64,000 nt of DNA from Lachnospiraceae bacterium AC2012 (GCA_000702525.1 JNIN01000001.1:1746501-1810500); one strand, 5' to 3'; numbered from the stretch's first letter, positions 17,934-29,191 are shown. A program made the numbers and translations. Notes: generated from the letters alone by a model not told the origin.

Positions 17934-18014
17934 GAAATGCAGACACTGCTTATTATGAAGAGGTAGGCGCTGCGGAGACGTAGCATTTCCACACTTCTTC
18001 TTTCATAATCTGCA
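17934..18014 (+). promoter_or_regulatory. candidate structured leader of rplA with alternative pairings
   Basis: GAAATGC (17934-17940) pairs with GCATTTC (17983-17989), enclosing a GCTGCG-GAGA-CGTAGC hairpin with a GNRA tetraloop (17969-17984). TGCAGA (17938-17943) plus ATTATGAA (17952-17959) pair with TTCATAATCTGCA (18002-18014). The first and second arms overlap, so the two folds exclude each other. Autoregulation by L1 is inferred from position only. Confidence 0.5.
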
Positions 18015-18070
18015 TAGAATACAAGTGGAAGGGTAATTTCCCCGATAAAACCACAGGAGGTAAATCTTTT

Positions 18071-18781
18071 ATGAAAAAAGGTAAGAAATATTTAGATGCT
18101 GTTAAGGCATATGATAAGACTACTCTGTTCGATCCAGCTGATGCTATCGCACAGGTAAAGAAGAATGCCACAGCAAAATTTGATGAAACAATCGAAGCTC
18201 ACATCAGAACTGGTTGTGACGGACGTCACGCTGAGCAGCAGATTCGTGGTGCAGTAGTACTTCCTCACGGAACTGGTAAGACTGTCCGCGTTTTAGTATT
18301 CGCTAAGGGTGCTAAGGCTGACGAAGCTCAGGCTGCAGGCGCAGATTTCGTAGGAGCAGAAGAACTGATTCCTAAGATCCAGAACGATGGTTGGACAGAT
18401 TTCGACGTTGTAGTTGCTACACCTGATATGATGGGTGTTGTTGGTCGTTTAGGACGTGTACTTGGACCTAAGGGCTTAATGCCAAACCCTAAGGCTGGTA
18501 CAGTAACAATGGACGTAACAAAGGCCGTTAACGACATCAAAGCCGGTAAGATTGAGTATAGATTAGATAAGGCAAACATTATCCATGTGCCAATTGGAAA
18601 GGCTTCCTTCACAGAGGAACAGCTTGCTGACAACTTCCGTACTCTTATGGGTGCAATCAACAAGGCTAAGCCAGCTAGCTTAAAGGGTACATACTTAAAG
18701 AGTATTTCACTTGCTCCTACAATGGGACCTGGTGTAAAGGTTAACCCTATTAAGACTGTAGCAGAAGTTACTGAAGCTTAA
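18071..18781 (+). CDS. rplA: 50S ribosomal protein L1
   Basis: 236 residues with the L1 landmarks [30 protein letters not shown] and a typical C-terminus. Forms the mobile L1 stalk that guides tRNA out of the E site, and in many bacteria represses its own operon by binding mRNA. ATG start behind AGGAGG. A separate promoter for rplJ begins 9 bases after its stop. Confidence 0.97.
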   Translation: MKKGKKYLDAVKAYDKTTLFDPADAIAQVKKNATAKFDETIEAHIRTGCDGRHAEQQIRGAVVLPHGTGKTVRVLVFAKGAKADEAQAAGADFVGAEELIPKIQNDGWTDFDVVVATPDMMGVVGRLGRVLGPKGLMPNPKAGTVTMDVTKAVNDIKAGKIEYRLDKANIIHVPIGKASFTEEQLADNFRTLMGAINKAKPASLKGTYLKSISLAPTMGPGVKVNPIKTVAEVTEA

Positions 18782-18789
18782 TTAGATTG

Positions 18790-18818
18790 TTGACAATCCA
18801 ATCATATAATGATATAAT
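18790..18818 (+). promoter_or_regulatory. consensus promoter of rplJ-rplL
   Basis: TTGACA (18790-18795), 17-base spacer, TATAAT (18813-18818): both hexamers match consensus exactly. The transcript should start near 18825, at the first base of the L10-type leader. Confidence 0.9.
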
Positions 18819-18824
18819 GCGAAA

Positions 18825-18962
18825 AGCATGTTGCCGAAGACAGTAGGTGCCGCAAGGCGTAACGTATACAACCTACCGAGGATGTACAAGTCAGACCGAG
18901 TGATCGCGGTCGTTATGATTTGAACTATTTACCTCTCTGTCGTTTGGCAGAGAGGTTTTTTA
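18825..18962 (+). ncRNA. ribosomal L10 leader with attenuator
   Basis: The core GCCGAAGACAGTAGGTGC ... CAACCTACCGAGGAT matches the known L10(L12)4-binding leader of Firmicutes: GTAGGT pairs with ACCTAC and flanking internal-loop bases are kept. It is followed by the attenuator CCTCTCTG-tcgtttgg-CAGAGAGG with six Ts (18932-18962). Excess L10-L7/L12 complex should bind the leader and favour termination before rplJ. Confidence 0.88.
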
Positions 18963-19006
18963 TACCTCAGCGCAATATGAAATATTATAAGGAGGTAAAA
19001 TCGAAA

Positions 19007-19576
19007 ATGGCAAAAGTTGAATTAAAGCAGCCTATCGTACAGGAGATCTCTGAACAGGTGAAAGACGCAGCTACAGTTGTAGCAGTTGATTACCGTGGTC
19101 TTACTGTTGCTGAAGACACAGAATTACGTAAGCAGTTAAGAGAAGCTGGTGTTACTTATAAGGTATATAAGAACACAATGATGAACTTTGCATTCAAGGG
19201 AACTGATTTCGAAGCTCTTGCTCCTGTTCTTGAAGGACCAACAGCTATCGCTATCTGTGCTGATGATGCAACAGCTCCAGCTCGTGTGCTTGCTAAGTTC
19301 GCTAAGACAGCTCCAGCTCTTGAAATCAAGGCAGGTGTTGTTGAAGGTGCATTCTATGATGCAGAAGGTATGAAGGCTATCGCTGCAGTACCATCAAGAG
19401 ACGAACTTATTTCCAAGTTACTTGGATCTTTACAGTCTCCTATCACAAACTTCGCTCGTGTTCTTAACCAGATCGCTGAGCAGGGTGGTGAAGCAGCTCC
19501 TGCAGAAGCAGAAGCAGCAACTGAAGCTCCAGCAGAAGCTCCTGCTGAAGAAGCTACAGAAACTCCAGCAGAGTAA
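19007..19576 (+). CDS. rplJ: 50S ribosomal protein L10
   Basis: 189 residues starting MAKVELKQPIVQEISEQVKDA. The ATG at 19007 is preceded by AAGGAGG; an open frame extends back to 18920 through the attenuator but has no binding site. The globular domain has VVAVDYRGLTVAEDTELRKQLRE. The last 28 residues are an Ala/Glu/Pro repeat, longer than in most L10 proteins, beyond the helix that holds L7/L12 dimers. Base of the L7/L12 stalk. Confidence 0.95.
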   Translation: MAKVELKQPIVQEISEQVKDAATVVAVDYRGLTVAEDTELRKQLREAGVTYKVYKNTMMNFAFKGTDFEALAPVLEGPTAIAICADDATAPARVLAKFAKTAPALEIKAGVVEGAFYDAEGMKAIAAVPSRDELISKLLGSLQSPITNFARVLNQIAEQGGEAAPAEAEAATEAPAEAPAEEATETPAE

Positions 19577-19650
19577 TCTAGATTACACTGTTGAAACATT
19601 AATTTTAGTCGCGGTATAACCGCAAATCTTTTAAATGGAGGAAATTTAAA

Positions 19651-20025
19651 ATGGCAAAGATGACTACAGAAGAATTTATCAACGCTATTAAGGAATTAAG
19701 CGTATTAGAATTAAACGATCTCGTAAAGGCTTGCGAGGAAGAATTTGGCGTATCTGCAGCAGCTGGTGTTGTTGTAGCAGCAGCTGGCGATGGTGCAGCA
19801 GCTGGAGAAGAAAAGGACGAATTCGATGTTGAATTAACAGAAGTAGGTCCTAACAAGGTTAAGGTTATCAAGGTTGTTCGTGAAGTAACAGGTCTTGGAC
19901 TTAAGGAAGCTAAGGAAGTAGTTGACGGAGCTCCTAAGGTACTTAAGGAAGCTGCTGACAAGGCAACTGCTGAAGACATCAAGACAAAGCTTGAAGCTGA
20001 AGGTGCTAAGGTTACATTAAAGTAA
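19651..20025 (+). CDS. rplL: 50S ribosomal protein L7/L12
   Basis: 124 residues: N-terminal dimerisation helix ([30 protein letters not shown]), Ala/Gly hinge, and C-terminal factor-binding domain ([25 protein letters not shown]). Several copies bind L10 and recruit translation GTPases such as EF-G and EF-Tu, encoded further on. Strong binding site AGGAGGAAA; ends before a terminator. Confidence 0.97.
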   Translation: MAKMTTEEFINAIKELSVLELNDLVKACEEEFGVSAAAGVVVAAAGDGAAAGEEKDEFDVELTEVGPNKVKVIKVVREVTGLGLKEAKEVVDGAPKVLKEAADKATAEDIKTKLEAEGAKVTLK

Positions 20026-20060
20026 TTTAAGCGTTCGTTTTAAATACGTTTTGATTGAGA

Positions 20061-20091
20061 GGCCACTACCCGGATGGGTGGTGGCCTTTTT
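20061..20091 (+). terminator. intrinsic terminator after rplL
   Basis: Perfect 11-bp stem GGCCACTACCC / GGGTGGTGGCC (one G-T pair), loop GGAT, then five Ts. Downstream lies a 10-base direct repeat GTGCGTTAAA (at about 20092 and 20115) of unknown meaning. Confidence 0.92.
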
Positions 20092-20178
20092 GTGCGTTAA
20101 AAGTTCAACAAGATGGTGCGTTAAAGTGAGGGCTGTGGTAATATTAGATAATGATTAAGGATTAGGAGGACATTGACT

Positions 20179-21198
20179 GTGAATGTTGCAATTGTAAGTT
20201 TGTCTCGTGGCACAATTGGTGAAGATTTTGTGGCGCATGAAGTAGAAATTGGAATTAAAAGACTAGAGGAATATGGTCTAAATGTGAAATTTATGCCACA
20301 TGCGTTAAAGGGGATTGAGTTTGTGGAGGCGCATCCGGATCTTCGAGCGAAGGATTTGCTGGATGCTTTGCTGGATGAAGATGTTGATATGATTCTATGC
20401 GCGGTAGGTGGCGAAGAGACGTATCGTATCATGCCGTATTTCTTTTCGGATGAGAGAGTAGCGGATGTTGATAAGAATAAGATTTTTCTCGGTTTTTCAG
20501 ACTCTACGATCAATCATCTTATGCTGCAGAAACTTGGGATGAAGACATTCTACGGGCAGGCGTTCCTTCCGGATATATGTGAAATCTCAGATGAGATGCT
20601 TCCATATACAAAGAAGTATTTTGAAGAGTTGGTTCGGACGGGTACGATTGCGGAGATAACACCGAGCGATGTTTGGTATACAGCAAGGGAATCATTTAAT
20701 ATAGAAGATATTGGTACGGATATGCCGGTTCATAAGAATGAAGGTTTTGAATTGCTTCAGGGCAATCCGAAATTTTCTGGTAAAATCATTGGCGGTTGTA
20801 TAGATACAATCTATGATATTTTTGATAATAGTAGATTTGAGGATACCGTCAGTGTTTGCGAGAAGTATGGTATCTTCCCGATGGGCGAAGAGTGGCGAGA
20901 TAAGATTCTTTTAATCGAGTCTAGTGAAGAGATGGCGACACCGGAGAAATATCGAAAGATGATTTTGAAACTGAAAGAGGCTGGTGTATTTCAATATGCT
21001 AATGGGGCGCTTGTTGGTAAGCCGGTAAATGAAGTTTATGCAGAAGAGTATAAAGAGATTTTACGAGAGGTGATTGCAGATGCATCATTTCCTGTAGTCT
21101 TTAATGTAAATGTAGGGCATGCAACGCCTCGATGCATCATACCGTTAGGCGTTGATGCAGTTGTGGATTGTGATGCACAGAAAATTATGTTGAAGTAG
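20179..21198 (+). CDS. S66-family peptidase, MccF-like / LD-carboxypeptidase
   Basis: 339 residues. The S66 catalytic triad region is visible: nucleophile Ser in FLGFSDSTINH, Glu in the IIGGCIDTIYDIF neighbourhood, and His in VNVGHATPRCIIPLG. Such enzymes cut the L,D bond of cell-wall tetrapeptides (LdcA) or detoxify peptide-nucleotide antibiotics (MccF); the long insert DVWYTARESFNIEDIGTDMP favours the MccF-like branch. Cytosolic, no signal. GTG at 20179 is chosen because AGGAGGA ends eight bases before it; TTG at 20173 is too close. It stands alone between the rplL and rpoB transcription units, not a usual ribosomal-operon member. Confidence 0.82.
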   Translation: MNVAIVSLSRGTIGEDFVAHEVEIGIKRLEEYGLNVKFMPHALKGIEFVEAHPDLRAKDLLDALLDEDVDMILCAVGGEETYRIMPYFFSDERVADVDKNKIFLGFSDSTINHLMLQKLGMKTFYGQAFLPDICEISDEMLPYTKKYFEELVRTGTIAEITPSDVWYTARESFNIEDIGTDMPVHKNEGFELLQGNPKFSGKIIGGCIDTIYDIFDNSRFEDTVSVCEKYGIFPMGEEWRDKILLIESSEEMATPEKYRKMILKLKEAGVFQYANGALVGKPVNEVYAEEYKEILREVIADASFPVVFNVNVGHATPRCIIPLGVDAVVDCDAQKIMLK

Positions 21199-21204
21199 AG
21201 AAAC

Positions 21205-21241
21205 CACTGGTGAATGAGAAATCATTTGCCGGTGATTTTTT
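21205..21241 (+). terminator. intrinsic terminator after the S66 peptidase
   Basis: CACTGGTGAATGA pairs with TCATTTGCCGGTG through G-T wobbles around a GAAA loop, followed by TTTTTTG. Confidence 0.7.
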
Positions 21242-21264
21242 GTATAGAAAAGATGAAAAATTTG

Positions 21265-21294
21265 TTGACAACCACTTGACAAATATCATATAAT
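21265..21294 (+). promoter_or_regulatory. rpoB promoter
   Basis: TTGACA (21265-21270), 18-base spacer, TATAAT (21289-21294). A second TTGACA lies in the spacer at 21276-21281 but is too close to the -10 to be used. It gives a leader of about 138 nt before rpoB. Confidence 0.85.
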
Positions 21295-21325
21295 GTACGT
21301 TGCACTATTGTGGAGAGGTAGGCTA

Positions 21326-21380
21326 ATTGCGGGCTTTTTTAAGCTCAACATATTGTGGTCAAACCCTCACAAAGCGCAAT
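21326..21380 (+). promoter_or_regulatory. three-way-junction leader upstream of rpoB
   Basis: ATTGCG (21326-21331) closes with CGCAAT (21375-21380). Inside are two hairpins: GGGCTT-tttt-AAGCTC (21331-21346) and TTGTG ... CACAA (21353-21357 with 21368-21372). The folded unit lies between the promoter and the ribosome-binding site. Not recognised as a named leader. Confidence 0.5.
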
Positions 21381-21438
21381 ATAGAGACAATTGTTATTTT
21401 TAATGCATTACAAATACAAACGAGAGGTGGAACGTCGA

Positions 21439-24400
21439 ATGGAGAAAAACAGAATGCATCTGGTTGAATCTGGCAAAGGTATTAGACTTAGCTATGCACG
21501 TCATAACGAAGTTCTGGAAATGCCAAACTTTATCGAAGTCCAGAAGAACTCTTACGAGTGGTTCTTAAAGGAAGGACTGAAGGAAGCGTTTGATGACATT
21601 TCCCCAATTGCGGATTACAGTGGACATCTTAGCTTAGAGTTTGTTGATTTCAAGCTCTGCAAGGATGAAATGAAGTATACAATTCCGCAGTGTAAGGAAA
21701 GAGACGCTACATATTCAGCTCCGCTGAAAGTTAAGGTTAGATTATACAACAAGGAAACAGATGAAATTAATGAGCATGAGATCTTTATGGGAGACCTCCC
21801 ACTCATGACCGAGACAGGTACTTTTGTAATCAACGGTGCGGAACGAGTTATCGTATCACAGTTGGTTCGTTCACCAGGTATCTATTATGGAATCGATCAC
21901 GATAAGATTGGAAAGACTCTGTATTCTTGTACAGTAATCCCTAACCGTGGTGCTTGGTTAGAGTATGAAACAGACTCCAATGACGTTTACTATGTTCGTG
22001 TAGATAGAACACGTAAGGTGCCAATCACAGTATTGATTCGTGCACTTGGTGTAGGTACAAACCAGGAAATCATCGACTTATTCGGTGAAGAACCTAAGAT
22101 TCTTGCTTCTTTTGCTAAGGATCCTTCTATTACAGAAAAAGATCCTAACGGAAGCTATGAAGGTGGTCTTCTTGAACTTTATCGTAAGATTCGTCCGGGA
22201 GAACCTCTTTCTGTTGATTCAGCAGAGAGCTTAATCGCTGGTATGTTCTTCGACGCACGTCGTTATGACTTGGCGAAGGTTGGTCGTTACAAGTTCAACA
22301 AGAAGCTTGCTCTTAAGAATCGTATCAACAGACAGATTCTTGCAGAGGATGTTATCGATACAACAACTGGTGAAGTTCTTGCAGAAGCTGGAACAAAGGT
22401 TGATCGCGAACTTGCTGATAAGATTCAGAACGCAGGTGTACCTTACGTTATGATTCAGACAGAAACTAGAAATGTTAAGGTTCTGTCTAACCTCATGGTT
22501 GATCTCAACGCATATGTTGATATCGATATGAAGAAGCTCGGCATCAAGGAATTAGTTTACTATCCAGTATTGATGCAGATCTTAGAAGAGAATGATACTC
22601 CAGAAGATATCGAAGATGCTATCGTTAGAAATATGGGTGACCTTATTCCTAAGCATATCACAAGAGAAGATATCTTCGCTACAATCAACTACAACATGCA
22701 CCTGGAATGGGGCGTTGGTAAGGAAGACGATATCGATCACTTAGGAAACCGTCGTATCCGTGCGGTTGGTGAACTTTTACAGAACCAGTATCGTATCGGT
22801 CTTTCCAGATTAGAAAGAGTTGTACGTGAACGTATGACAACACAGGATCAGGAAGGTATCTCTCCACAGAGCTTAATTAACATTAAGCCGGTAACTGCAG
22901 CAGTGAAGGAATTCTTCGGATCTTCTCAGCTGTCTCAGTTCATGGATCAGAACAACCCTCTTTCTGAGTTGACACATAAGAGACGTCTTTCTGCGTTAGG
23001 ACCTGGTGGTCTTTCAAGAGACCGTGCCGGATTCGAGGTTCGAGATGTACACTATACACATTATGGTCGTATGTGTCCTGTCGAGACTCCAGAAGGACCT
23101 AACATCGGTCTGATCAACTCTCTTGCTTCTTATGCAAGAATTAATGAATATGGTTTCGTGGAAGCGCCTTATCGTGTCATTGATAAGACAGATCCTAAGA
23201 ACCCACGTGTAACAAATGATGTTGTTTACATGACTGCAGATGAAGAAGATAACTACCATGTAGCACAGGCTTCTGCACAGCTTGATGCAGAAGGTCACTT
23301 CGTACGTGATGCTGTATCTGGTCGTTTCAGAGAAGAAACACAGGAATACGACAAGACAGCATTCGATTACATGGATGTATCTCCAAGAATGGTATTCTCT
23401 GTTGCTACAGCATTGATTCCATTCCTTCAGAACGATGATGCGAACCGTGCGCTGATGGGATCTAACATGCAGCGTCAGGCAGTACCTCTTTTGAAGACAG
23501 AAGCTCCTGTTGTAGGTACAGGTATGGAACCTAAGACAGCAGTCGATTCTGGTGTCTGTGTACTTGCGAAGGAAGCTGGTACAGTAGAACGTTCTGAATC
23601 TAACCGCATTATCATCAAGACAGATGCTGGTGAGAGACAGGAATACGTTCTTACAAAGTATGAAAGATCAAACCAGTCTAACTGCTATAACCAGAAGCCA
23701 ATCGTCTTCAAGGGCGACCGTGTAGAAAAGGGCGAAGTTATCGCTGATGGTGCTTCTACATGTCATGGTGAACTTGGTCTTGGTAAGAACCCATTGATCG
23801 GTTTCATGACTTGGGAAGGTTATAACTACGAGGATGCGGTACTTCTTTCAGAAAGATTGGTACAGGATGATGTTTATACATCTGTACATATTGAAGAATA
23901 CGAAGTAGAAGCTCGTGATACAAAGCTTGGAGCAGAAGAAATCACTCGCGACGTAGCTGGTGTTGGTGATGATGCTCTTAAGAACTTAGATGAAAACGGT
24001 ATTATCCGTATCGGTGCAGAAGTTCGTGCCGGAGATATCTTGGTTGGTAAGGTTACTCCTAAGGGAGAAACAGAACTTACTGCAGAAGAGAGACTTCTTC
24101 GTGCCATCTTCGGTGAGAAGGCTCGTGAAGTTCGTGATACTTCCCTCAAGGTACCTCATGGTGCATACGGTATCGTTGTAGATGCTAAGGTATTCACAAG
24201 AGAAAATGGTGATGAATTATCACCTGGTGTAAATAAAGCAGTTCGTATCTACATCGCACAGAAGAGAAAGATCTCTGTCGGTGATAAGATGGCTGGTCGT
24301 CATGGTAACAAGGGTGTCGTTTCCAGAGTTCTTCCTGTAGAAGATATGCCATTCCTTCCAAATGGTCGTCCTCTGGATATCGTGCTTAACCCACTGGGTG

Positions 24401-25329
24401 TACCTTCCCGAATGAACATCGGACAGGTCCTCGAAATCCATCTTTCCCTTGCTGCTAAGGCACTTGGATTAAACATCGAAACTCCAGTATTCGATGGTGC
24501 AAAGGAAGATGACATCGGAGATGCTCTTGAGATGGCTAACGATTACGTTAACTGGTCTTGGGATGAATTCGAACAGAAGTATAAGGATGTTCTGAATGAA
24601 GAAGTTCTTAACTATCTGTATGAAAACCGTGATTATAGAGAACTTTGGAAGGGCGTACCAATCGCTCGTGATGGTAAGGTTCAGCTTCGTGATGGACGTA
24701 CAGGTGAAGCATTTGAAGGCCGTACAACAATCGGTCACATGCATTACTTGAAGCTCCACCACTTAGTAGATGACAAGATCCATGCACGTTCTACAGGTCC
24801 TTACTCACTTGTAACACAGCAGCCATTAGGTGGTAAGGCTCAGTTCGGTGGACAGCGTTTCGGTGAAATGGAAGTTTGGGCACTGGAAGCTTACGGTGCT
24901 GCATATACACTTCAGGAAATCCTGACAGTGAAGTCCGATGATGTTGTTGGCCGTGTTAAGACATACGAAGCCATCATCAAGGGTGAAAATATCCCTGAAC
25001 CTGGTATTCCAGAATCCTTCAAGGTATTACTTAAGGAATTACAGGCACTTGCATTGGATGTACGTCTTCTTGATGAAGATGGATCTGAAGTACATCTGAA
25101 AGAAACAAGTGAATATGGAAATACAGACATTAACAAGATCATCGTAGGTGATCGAAACGACCGCAATTATGCGTTCGAAAACAATGAATCTTTTGAAAAG
25201 CATGGATTCACAAAGCAGGAATTCAATGCAGAAACAGAAGAATTAGAAAATATCGAAGAACCTGATATGGATTCAGATGGCATGGAATCAGACTTTGCAT
25301 TTGAATCAGCAGATGATTTTGAAGAGTAA
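21439..25329 (+). CDS. rpoB: DNA-directed RNA polymerase subunit beta
   Basis: 1296 residues beginning [26 protein letters not shown] at 21439 has GAGAGGTGG upstream, while an in-frame TTG at 21391 has none. The rifampicin pocket is present ([31 protein letters not shown]), as are the switch and clamp motifs ([33 protein letters not shown]). The C-terminal 60 residues are acidic, ending DDFEE. With rpoC forms the catalytic core of RNA polymerase. Confidence 0.98.
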   Translation: MEKNRMHLVESGKGIRLSYARHNEVLEMPNFIEVQKNSYEWFLKEGLKEAFDDISPIADYSGHLSLEFVDFKLCKDEMKYTIPQCKERDATYSAPLKVKVRLYNKETDEINEHEIFMGDLPLMTETGTFVINGAERVIVSQLVRSPGIYYGIDHDKIGKTLYSCTVIPNRGAWLEYETDSNDVYYVRVDRTRKVPITVLIRALGVGTNQEIIDLFGEEPKILASFAKDPSITEKDPNGSYEGGLLELYRKIRPGEPLSVDSAESLIAGMFFDARRYDLAKVGRYKFNKKLALKNRINRQILAEDVIDTTTGEVLAEAGTKVDRELADKIQNAGVPYVMIQTETRNVKVLSNLMVDLNAYVDIDMKKLGIKELVYYPVLMQILEENDTPEDIEDAIVRNMGDLIPKHITREDIFATINYNMHLEWGVGKEDDIDHLGNRRIRAVGELLQNQYRIGLSRLERVVRERMTTQDQEGISPQSLINIKPVTAAVKEFFGSSQLSQFMDQNNPLSELTHKRRLSALGPGGLSRDRAGFEVRDVHYTHYGRMCPVETPEGPNIGLINSLASYARINEYGFVEAPYRVIDKTDPKNPRVTNDVVYMTADEEDNYHVAQASAQLDAEGHFVRDAVSGRFREETQEYDKTAFDYMDVSPRMVFSVATALIPFLQNDDANRALMGSNMQRQAVPLLKTEAPVVGTGMEPKTAVDSGVCVLAKEAGTVERSESNRIIIKTDAGERQEYVLTKYERSNQSNCYNQKPIVFKGDRVEKGEVIADGASTCHGELGLGKNPLIGFMTWEGYNYEDAVLLSERLVQDDVYTSVHIEEYEVEARDTKLGAEEITRDVAGVGDDALKNLDENGIIRIGAEVRAGDILVGKVTPKGETELTAEERLLRAIFGEKAREVRDTSLKVPHGAYGIVVDAKVFTRENGDELSPGVNKAVRIYIAQKRKISVGDKMAGRHGNKGVVSRVLPVEDMPFLPNGRPLDIVLNPLGVPSRMNIGQVLEIHLSLAAKALGLNIETPVFDGAKEDDIGDALEMANDYVNWSWDEFEQKYKDVLNEEVLNYLYENRDYRELWKGVPIARDGKVQLRDGRTGEAFEGRTTIGHMHYLKLHHLVDDKIHARSTGPYSLVTQQPLGGKAQFGGQRFGEMEVWALEAYGAAYTLQEILTVKSDDVVGRVKTYEAIIKGENIPEPGIPESFKVLLKELQALALDVRLLDEDGSEVHLKETSEYGNTDINKIIVGDRNDRNYAFENNESFEKHGFTKQEFNAETEELENIEEPDMDSDGMESDFAFESADDFEE

Positions 25330-25349
25330 ATAAGGAAGGAGCTTCATAA

Positions 25350-28300
25350 ATGCCAGAGAACATGAATAAAGAAGATAGTACAACAGCGATTTCATTCGAC
25401 AGTATTCGAATCGGTCTGGCTTCTCCTGAGACAATCAGAGAATGGTCACACGGTGAGGTTAAAAAGCCTGAGACTATTAACTACAGAACTCTGAAGCCTG
25501 AAAAGGACGGTCTGTTCTGTGAGAAGATTTTTGGACCAACAAAGGACTGGGAATGTCACTGTGGTAAATATAAGAAGGTCCGTTTCAAGGGTGTAGTTTG
25601 TGACCGATGCGGTGTAGAGGTTACAAAGGCATCTGTTCGTAGAGAGCGTATGGGACACATCGAGCTTGCTGCTCCTGTTTCCCACATCTGGTATTTCAAG
25701 GGTATCCCATCTCGTATGGGATTAATCCTTGACCTCTCTCCACGTATCCTTGAGAGAGTATTGTATTTCGCATCTTACATCGTATTAGATGGTGGAGATA
25801 CATCTCTTATGTATAAGCAGGTTCTGTCTGAGGCAGAATATCAGGATGCACTGAATCAGTACGGCTATGGCTCTTTCCGTGTAGGAATGGGTGCAGAAGC
25901 AATTCAGGAACTCCTTGCTGCAATCGATCTTGAAAAGGATGCAGTAGAATTGAAGACTGAGCTGGAAACAGCAAGCGGTCAGAAGCGTGCACGTATCATC
26001 AAGAGATTGGAAGTTGTAGAATCTTTCCGTCAGTCTGGAAATAAGCCAGAATGGATGATCATGAACGTTATCCCTGTCATCCCACCAGATCTTCGTCCAA
26101 TGGTTCAGTTGGATGGTGGACGTTTTGCAACATCTGATTTGAACGATTTATATCGTCGAATCATCAATAGAAATAACCGTCTGAGAAGACTTCTTGAATT
26201 GAAGGCTCCAGACATTATCGTACGTAACGAAAAGAGAATGTTACAGGAAGCTGTAGATGCTCTGATCGACAATGGCCGTCGTGGACGTGCGGTTACAGGC
26301 CCTGGTAACAGAGCTCTGAAGTCTCTGTCTGACATGCTTAAGGGTAAGGGTGGACGTTTCCGTCAGAACTTGCTCGGTAAGCGAGTTGACTACTCAGGAC
26401 GTTCCGTTATCGTCGTAGGACCAGAACTTAAGATTTATCAGTGTGGTCTTCCTAAGGAAATGGCAATCGAATTATTCAAGCCTTTCGTTATGAAGGAACT
26501 TGTACAGAATGGTACAGCACACAACATTAAGAGTGCTAAGAAGATGGTTGAGAGACTTCAGCCAGAAGTTTGGGACATCTTAGAAGATGTCATCAAAGAG
26601 CATCCGGTTATGTTAAACCGTGCTCCTACACTTCATAGACTTGGTATTCAGGCATTCGAGCCAATCCTTGTAGAAGGTAAGGCTATCAAGCTTCACCCAC
26701 TCGTTTGTGCAGCTTACAATGCCGATTTCGATGGTGATCAGATGGCTGCCCATCTGCCACTTACAGCAGAAGCTCAGGCTGAGTGCCGTTTCATGCTTCT
26801 GTCACCAAACAACTTACTGAAGCCTTCCGATGGTGGTGTTGTTGCCGTTCCTTCTCAGGATATGGTACTTGGTGTTTACTACCTGACACAGCAGCGTGAC
26901 GGTGAGAAGGGTGAAGGCATGTGCTTCAAGGATGTTAACGAAGCTGTTATGGCTTACGCTAATCATGAAATCACACTTCAGAGTAAGATTAAGGTTCGTT
27001 TCCAGAAAGAGGAAATGGATGGAACAGTGAAGACTAAGATTGTGGATACATCTCTTGGTCGTTGTCTCTTCAATGAGATCATTCCTCAGGATCTTGGATA
27101 CGTTGATCGTACAGATCCAGAAAATGAATTAGTTCCAGAAATCGACTTCTTAGTACGTAAGAAGGAATTAAAGGGAATCCTCGAGCATGTTATTAACACT
27201 CATGGTGCTACAAAGACAGCTGAGGTTCTTGATGATATTAAGGCTATCGGTTATAAGTACTCTACAATCGCTGCGATGACAGTATCTATTTCCGATATGA
27301 CAATCCCAGAACAGAAGGATTCACTGATTGCTGAAGCAGAAGAAACAGTTGCTAAGATTAACTTGAACTACAAGCGTGGTCGTATTACAGACGAAGAACG
27401 TTATAAGGAAGTTGTTGCAACATGGAAGGAAGCCGATGATGAGCTTACAGATGCTCTGATTTCCGGTTTGGATAAGTACAACAACATCTTCATGATGGCT
27501 GACTCTGGTGCCCGTGGTTCTAACAGCCAGATCAAACAGCTTGCTGGTATGCGTGGTTTGATGGCTGATACAACTGGTAGAACAATCGAACTTCCAATCA
27601 AGTCCAATTTCCGAGAAGGTCTTGATGTACTCGAATACTTCATGTCCGCACACGGCGCTCGTAAGGGTATGTCCGATACTGCTCTTCGTACAGCCGATTC
27701 CGGATACTTGACTCGTCGAATGGTTGACGTTTCTCAGGAACTTATCGTTCGTGAAATGGACTGTGTCGAAGGAACAGATCGTGAACTTCCAGGTATGGTT
27801 GTTTCCGCATTCCTCGATGGCGAAGAAGAAATCGAGAAGTTACAGGATCGTATTACAGGACGTTTCACTTGCGAAACAGTATGCGATAAGGATGGCAATG
27901 TCATCGTTAAGGCAAACCATATGATCACTCCTGCGAGAGCAGCACGTATCGTAAAAGATGGTGTAGATGCAAATGGTAACCCTATTGATAAGTTAAAGAT
28001 CAGAACAGTTCTCTCTTGCCGTTCTAAGAATGGTGTTTGTGCTAAGTGTTACGGTGCTAACATGGCTACTGGACAGGCAGTACAGGTTGGTGAAGCTGTT
28101 GGTATCATCGCAGCTCAGTCTATCGGTGAACCTGGTACACAGCTTACTATGAGAACATTCCACTCCGGTGGTGTCGCTGGTACAGATATCACACAGGGTC
28201 TTCCTCGAGTAGAAGAGCTTTTCGAGGCTCGTAAGCCTAAGGGACTTGCAATCATCACTGAAATTGCTGGTAGAGCAGAAGTTAAGGATAGCAAGAAGAA

Positions 28301-29048
28301 ACGTGAAGTTATCGTAACAAATCCAGAAGATGGAGAAGTTAAGACATACTTAATTCCTTACGGATCACGTATCAAGGTACATGATGGCGATATCCTTGAA
28401 GCAGGTGATGAAATCACAGAAGGTTCTGTATATCCACAGGATATCCTTAGAATTAAGGGACCTCGTGCAGTACAGGATTACATGCTTCGTGAAGTTCAGA
28501 GAGTTTACCGTCTCCAGGGTGTAGACATCAACGATAAGCATATCGAAATGCTTGTTCGTCAGATGATGAAGAAGATCCGTGTAGAAGACAATGGTGATTC
28601 TGATGTACTTCCAGGAACACTTATGGATAAGCTTGACTTTGAAGATATGAATGAAAGATTAGAAGCAGAAGGTAAGATGCCTGCTACTGGTACTCAGGAA
28701 CTCCTTGGTATCACAAAGGCTTCCCTTGCTACAAATTCATTCCTTTCTGCTGCTTCCTTCCAGGAAACAACAAAGGTTCTGACAGATGCAGCAATCAAGG
28801 GTAAGGTTGATCCATTGATCGGTCTTAAGGAAAACGTTATTATCGGTAAGCTGATCCCAGCTGGTACTGGTATGAAGAGATACAGAGACATTTCTCTCTC
28901 TACAGATAAAGACTTCGAGATGATGAAGAAGCTCGGAGATGTTGAAGAAGTAGAAGAAGCAGCAGAAGATGCTGTGGAAGAAGAAGTAGCAAATGTTCCA
29001 GAAGATGCGGTTGTAGCAATCGACATCGATGGCACAGATGCTGAATAA
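25350..29048 (+). CDS. rpoC: DNA-directed RNA polymerase subunit beta'
   Basis: 1232 residues. The active-site magnesium loop [15 protein letters not shown] is intact. The N-terminal zinc-binding region is [20 protein letters not shown] and the second zinc site [13 protein letters not shown]. The trigger loop and bridge helix regions follow ([22 protein letters not shown]). The acidic tail resembles that of rpoB. Twenty bases separate it from rpoB, with AAGGAGC before the ATG. A hairpin containing the next operon's promoter lies behind it. Confidence 0.98.
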   Translation: MPENMNKEDSTTAISFDSIRIGLASPETIREWSHGEVKKPETINYRTLKPEKDGLFCEKIFGPTKDWECHCGKYKKVRFKGVVCDRCGVEVTKASVRRERMGHIELAAPVSHIWYFKGIPSRMGLILDLSPRILERVLYFASYIVLDGGDTSLMYKQVLSEAEYQDALNQYGYGSFRVGMGAEAIQELLAAIDLEKDAVELKTELETASGQKRARIIKRLEVVESFRQSGNKPEWMIMNVIPVIPPDLRPMVQLDGGRFATSDLNDLYRRIINRNNRLRRLLELKAPDIIVRNEKRMLQEAVDALIDNGRRGRAVTGPGNRALKSLSDMLKGKGGRFRQNLLGKRVDYSGRSVIVVGPELKIYQCGLPKEMAIELFKPFVMKELVQNGTAHNIKSAKKMVERLQPEVWDILEDVIKEHPVMLNRAPTLHRLGIQAFEPILVEGKAIKLHPLVCAAYNADFDGDQMAAHLPLTAEAQAECRFMLLSPNNLLKPSDGGVVAVPSQDMVLGVYYLTQQRDGEKGEGMCFKDVNEAVMAYANHEITLQSKIKVRFQKEEMDGTVKTKIVDTSLGRCLFNEIIPQDLGYVDRTDPENELVPEIDFLVRKKELKGILEHVINTHGATKTAEVLDDIKAIGYKYSTIAAMTVSISDMTIPEQKDSLIAEAEETVAKINLNYKRGRITDEERYKEVVATWKEADDELTDALISGLDKYNNIFMMADSGARGSNSQIKQLAGMRGLMADTTGRTIELPIKSNFREGLDVLEYFMSAHGARKGMSDTALRTADSGYLTRRMVDVSQELIVREMDCVEGTDRELPGMVVSAFLDGEEEIEKLQDRITGRFTCETVCDKDGNVIVKANHMITPARAARIVKDGVDANGNPIDKLKIRTVLSCRSKNGVCAKCYGANMATGQAVQVGEAVGIIAAQSIGEPGTQLTMRTFHSGGVAGTDITQGLPRVEELFEARKPKGLAIITEIAGRAEVKDSKKKREVIVTNPEDGEVKTYLIPYGSRIKVHDGDILEAGDEITEGSVYPQDILRIKGPRAVQDYMLREVQRVYRLQGVDINDKHIEMLVRQMMKKIRVEDNGDSDVLPGTLMDKLDFEDMNERLEAEGKMPATGTQELLGITKASLATNSFLSAASFQETTKVLTDAAIKGKVDPLIGLKENVIIGKLIPAGTGMKRYRDISLSTDKDFEMMKKLGDVEEVEEAAEDAVEEEVANVPEDAVVAIDIDGTDAE

Positions 29049-29063
29049 TTCATATAAAATTTC

Positions 29064-29112
29064 TTGACAAAACCTATGCACGAGAATATAATATTCTAGC
29101 GTGCATAGGTTT
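29064..29112 (+). promoter_or_regulatory. str-operon promoter embedded in an inverted repeat behind rpoC
   Basis: TTGACA (29064-29069), 17-base spacer, TATAAT (29087-29092), a near-perfect promoter for rpsL-rpsG-fusA. From 29070 to 29112 the sequence is also an inverted repeat: 13-base arms AAACCTATGCACG / CGTGCATAGGTTT around a second palindrome AGAATATAATATTCT that contains the -10. TTTCTTT follows, so read-through transcripts from rpoC could form a terminator. Confidence 0.85.
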
Positions 29113-29191
29113 CTTTATGCGCAAATTTAAGTAATTGTTGCTAGGATTTGCCTAGAAATCATGCTGCGAAATAAAACAGGAGGTGAAAATA

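Noticed and set aside
18920-19006. 29-residue N-terminal extension of L10
   Set aside because: It would translate through the attenuator hairpin; the AAGGAGG at 18989 and normal L10 start favour 19007.
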